Part shown: positions 62,884 through 64,000 of the stretch, one piece after another
Layout of the letters: the number at the start of each line of letters is the position of its first letter
Position numbering within the stretch: the stretch's first letter is position 1
Assembly: GCF_023721715.1 (NCBI RefSeq)
Contig: NZ_JAMDLG010000023.1
Span: forward strand, 62,001 to 126,000
Length of the DNA: 64,000 nt
From: Parasegetibacter sp. NRK P23
GTDB taxonomy: Bacteria > Bacteroidota > Bacteroidia > Chitinophagales > Chitinophagaceae
Reading direction: 5' to 3'
The notes under the pieces: generated by a model
The model's database searches: none
What the model saw: only the letters and a program-made list of their open reading frames with translations
Told to the model about the DNA's origin: nothing
Position numbers and translations under genes: made by a program

Positions 62884-63963
62884 CTACACCAGGTCGCGGC
62901 AGGCGCGGTACACATCTTTCCAATCGGCGCGGGGTTTTACCACGGTTTCCAGGTATTCCTGCCATACAACTTTATCCTGAACAGGGTCCTTTACGATGGC
63001 GCCAATTATCCCCGCGGCCAGGTCGGCGGCTTTCAGTGTGCCGTCTCCGAAATAGGCGGCCATCGCCAGCCCGTTGTTCACTACCGAAATGGCTTCGGCG
63101 GTACTTAAGGTGCCGGAGGGTATCTTGAGTTTCGTTTTCCCATCTTCAGTAACACCGTTACGGAGTTCCCTGAATATGGTTACAATGCGCCTGATTTCCT
63201 GCAACGCAGGTTTTTCGGCAGGAAGTTCCATGGTCTTTTCAAAGCTTTCCACCCTTCTTCTCACAATGTCGATCTCTTCTTCCATGCTGTCGGGCACGGG
63301 AAGAATAACCGTGTTGAACCTGCGTTTGAGGGCGCTCGACAGCTCGTTCACACCCTTATCGCGGTTGTTGGCCGTGGCGATCACATTGAACCCGCGGACG
63401 GCCTGTACTTCTGTATTGATTTCAGGGACCGGCATTGTTTTTTCCGACAGCACAGTGATCAATGTATCCTGCACATCGGCTCCTATGCGTGTCAGTTCTT
63501 CAATCCGCGCAATCTTACCCGTTTTCATGGCGCGCATTACCGGCGTTTCTACCAGCGCTCTTTCTGATGGACCTTCAGCCAGCAATTTTGCATAGTTCCA
63601 GCCATAGCGGATGGCCTCTTCGCTGGTGCCTGCGGTTCCCTGCACAATCAATGTACTGTCCCCGCTGATCGCCGCCGCCAGGTGCTCGCTCACCCAACTC
63701 TTCGCCGTGCCGGGGAGCCCGTACAGCAACAGAGCCCGGTCGGTGGTAAGGGTAGCCACGGCAATTTCCATCAGCCTTTTGTTGCCGATGTATTTGGGGC
63801 TTACTTCGAACCCGTTCTTTAGTTTCCCTCCCGTTAGGTAGGTAACCACTGATTGTGGAGAAAGCACCCAGTTGGCGGGCGGTTTCCCCTCATCGTTCTT
63901 CCTGAGTTCTTCCAGTTCCTGCGCAAACAGGTGTTCCGCGTGCATTCTGAGTATAGGGGCCAT
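62884..63963 (-). CDS. MoxR-type AAA ATPase (YehL-like)
   Basis: A 359-residue AAA+ ATPase of the MoxR branch with Walker A G82-LPGTAKS-89, sensor-1 FNVIATANNRDKGVNELSSALKRRFN, and arginine-finger region. The Walker B acidic pair is unusual: GKIARIEELTRIGADVQDTL has EE where LLLDE is typical. Length is near that of E. coli YehL. MoxR ATPases act as chaperones that remodel or insert cofactors in partner complexes together with VWA proteins. It is the first gene visible of the operon. Only 37 bases remain upstream in the window, and they end in no recognisable gene, so further genes (for example a SWIM zinc-finger protein) could lie beyond. Confidence 0.9.
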   Translation of the reverse strand: MAPILRMHAEHLFAQELEELRKNDEGKPPANWVLSPQSVVTYLTGGKLKNGFEVSPKYIGNKRLMEIAVATLTTDRALLLYGLPGTAKSWVSEHLAAAISGDSTLIVQGTAGTSEEAIRYGWNYAKLLAEGPSERALVETPVMRAMKTGKIARIEELTRIGADVQDTLITVLSEKTMPVPEINTEVQAVRGFNVIATANNRDKGVNELSSALKRRFNTVILPVPDSMEEEIDIVRRRVESFEKTMELPAEKPALQEIRRIVTIFRELRNGVTEDGKTKLKIPSGTLSTAEAISVVNNGLAMAAYFGDGTLKAADLAAGIIGAIVKDPVQDKVVWQEYLETVVKPRADWKDVYRACRDLV

Positions 63964-64000
63964 AATGATTTTTATGAATGAAATGATTGAATAATTTTTG

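Noticed and set aside
1-64000. CRISPR array, prophage, integrase or complete insertion sequence
   Set aside because: No regularly spaced direct repeats, Cas, integrase, terminase or transposase motifs were found on either strand.

Overview
This is a chromosomal segment of a Bacteroidota bacterium, most likely family Chitinophagaceae or a close relative. The evidence is two SusC/SusD pairs, type IX secretion (T9SS) C-terminal sorting domains on two secreted proteins, a Bacteroidota ECF sigma factor, several Bacteroidota-specific DUF lipoproteins, near absence of Shine-Dalgarno sequences and recurring TAnnTTTG (-7) promoter boxes. Genus cannot be named from the sequence. The window cuts one gene at the left end and probably stops just inside an operon at the right end. 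Nothing indicates a prophage, CRISPR array, integrative element or intact insertion sequence.

Bases 1-20,000 are mostly housekeeping. They hold the 3' part of an AsmA-like envelope protein, a FadN-type beta-oxidation enzyme, an ABC exporter, a TIGR01777 epimerase, purQ, a lone DsbD-alpha domain followed by full dsbD, a new 51-residue basic ORF, an ECF sigma factor, uvrA, a DUF4293 membrane protein, glyA, a sugar-phosphate nucleotidyltransferase, a FabK/nitronate-monooxygenase-like flavoprotein and a cell-wall amidase. Most units end in clear hairpin terminators.

Bases 20,000-32,600 carry a first SusC/SusD operon with a fasciclin-domain lipoprotein and a DUF5007-like lipoprotein. Its candidate promoter has a 6-3-6 palindrome just upstream of the -7 box. 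After it come a coiled-coil secreted protein, a CPA2 cation:proton antiporter, a small-repeat region and a second ABC-2 exporter.

Bases 32,800-53,500 form a carbohydrate region. It begins with a 1,419-residue T9SS cargo combining a zincin protease-like domain, a beta-helix, two discoidin-like modules and two CBM3-like modules. It continues with an AraC regulator plus twin-domain GH43, divergent from an aldo/keto reductase, an L-fucose/L-rhamnose-type mutarotase, SusC, SusD, two surface lipoproteins, a minimal AraC-type HTH protein and a GH127/GH146 beta-L-arabinofuranosidase. Together these suggest use of arabinose-rich plant cell-wall glycans, possibly hydroxyproline-rich glycoproteins. The substrate is inference.

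Bases 53,600-64,000 contain another T9SS-exported protein, a frameshifted gene remnant, tRNA-Pro(UGG), a DUF4198 protein and a compact minus-strand operon: MoxR-type AAA ATPase, DUF5682, VWA protein and DUF4132/HEAT protein. This matches in content the functionally unassigned yehL-yehM-yehP plus molR/yehI set of E. coli. It is the best candidate in the window for an undescribed biological system.
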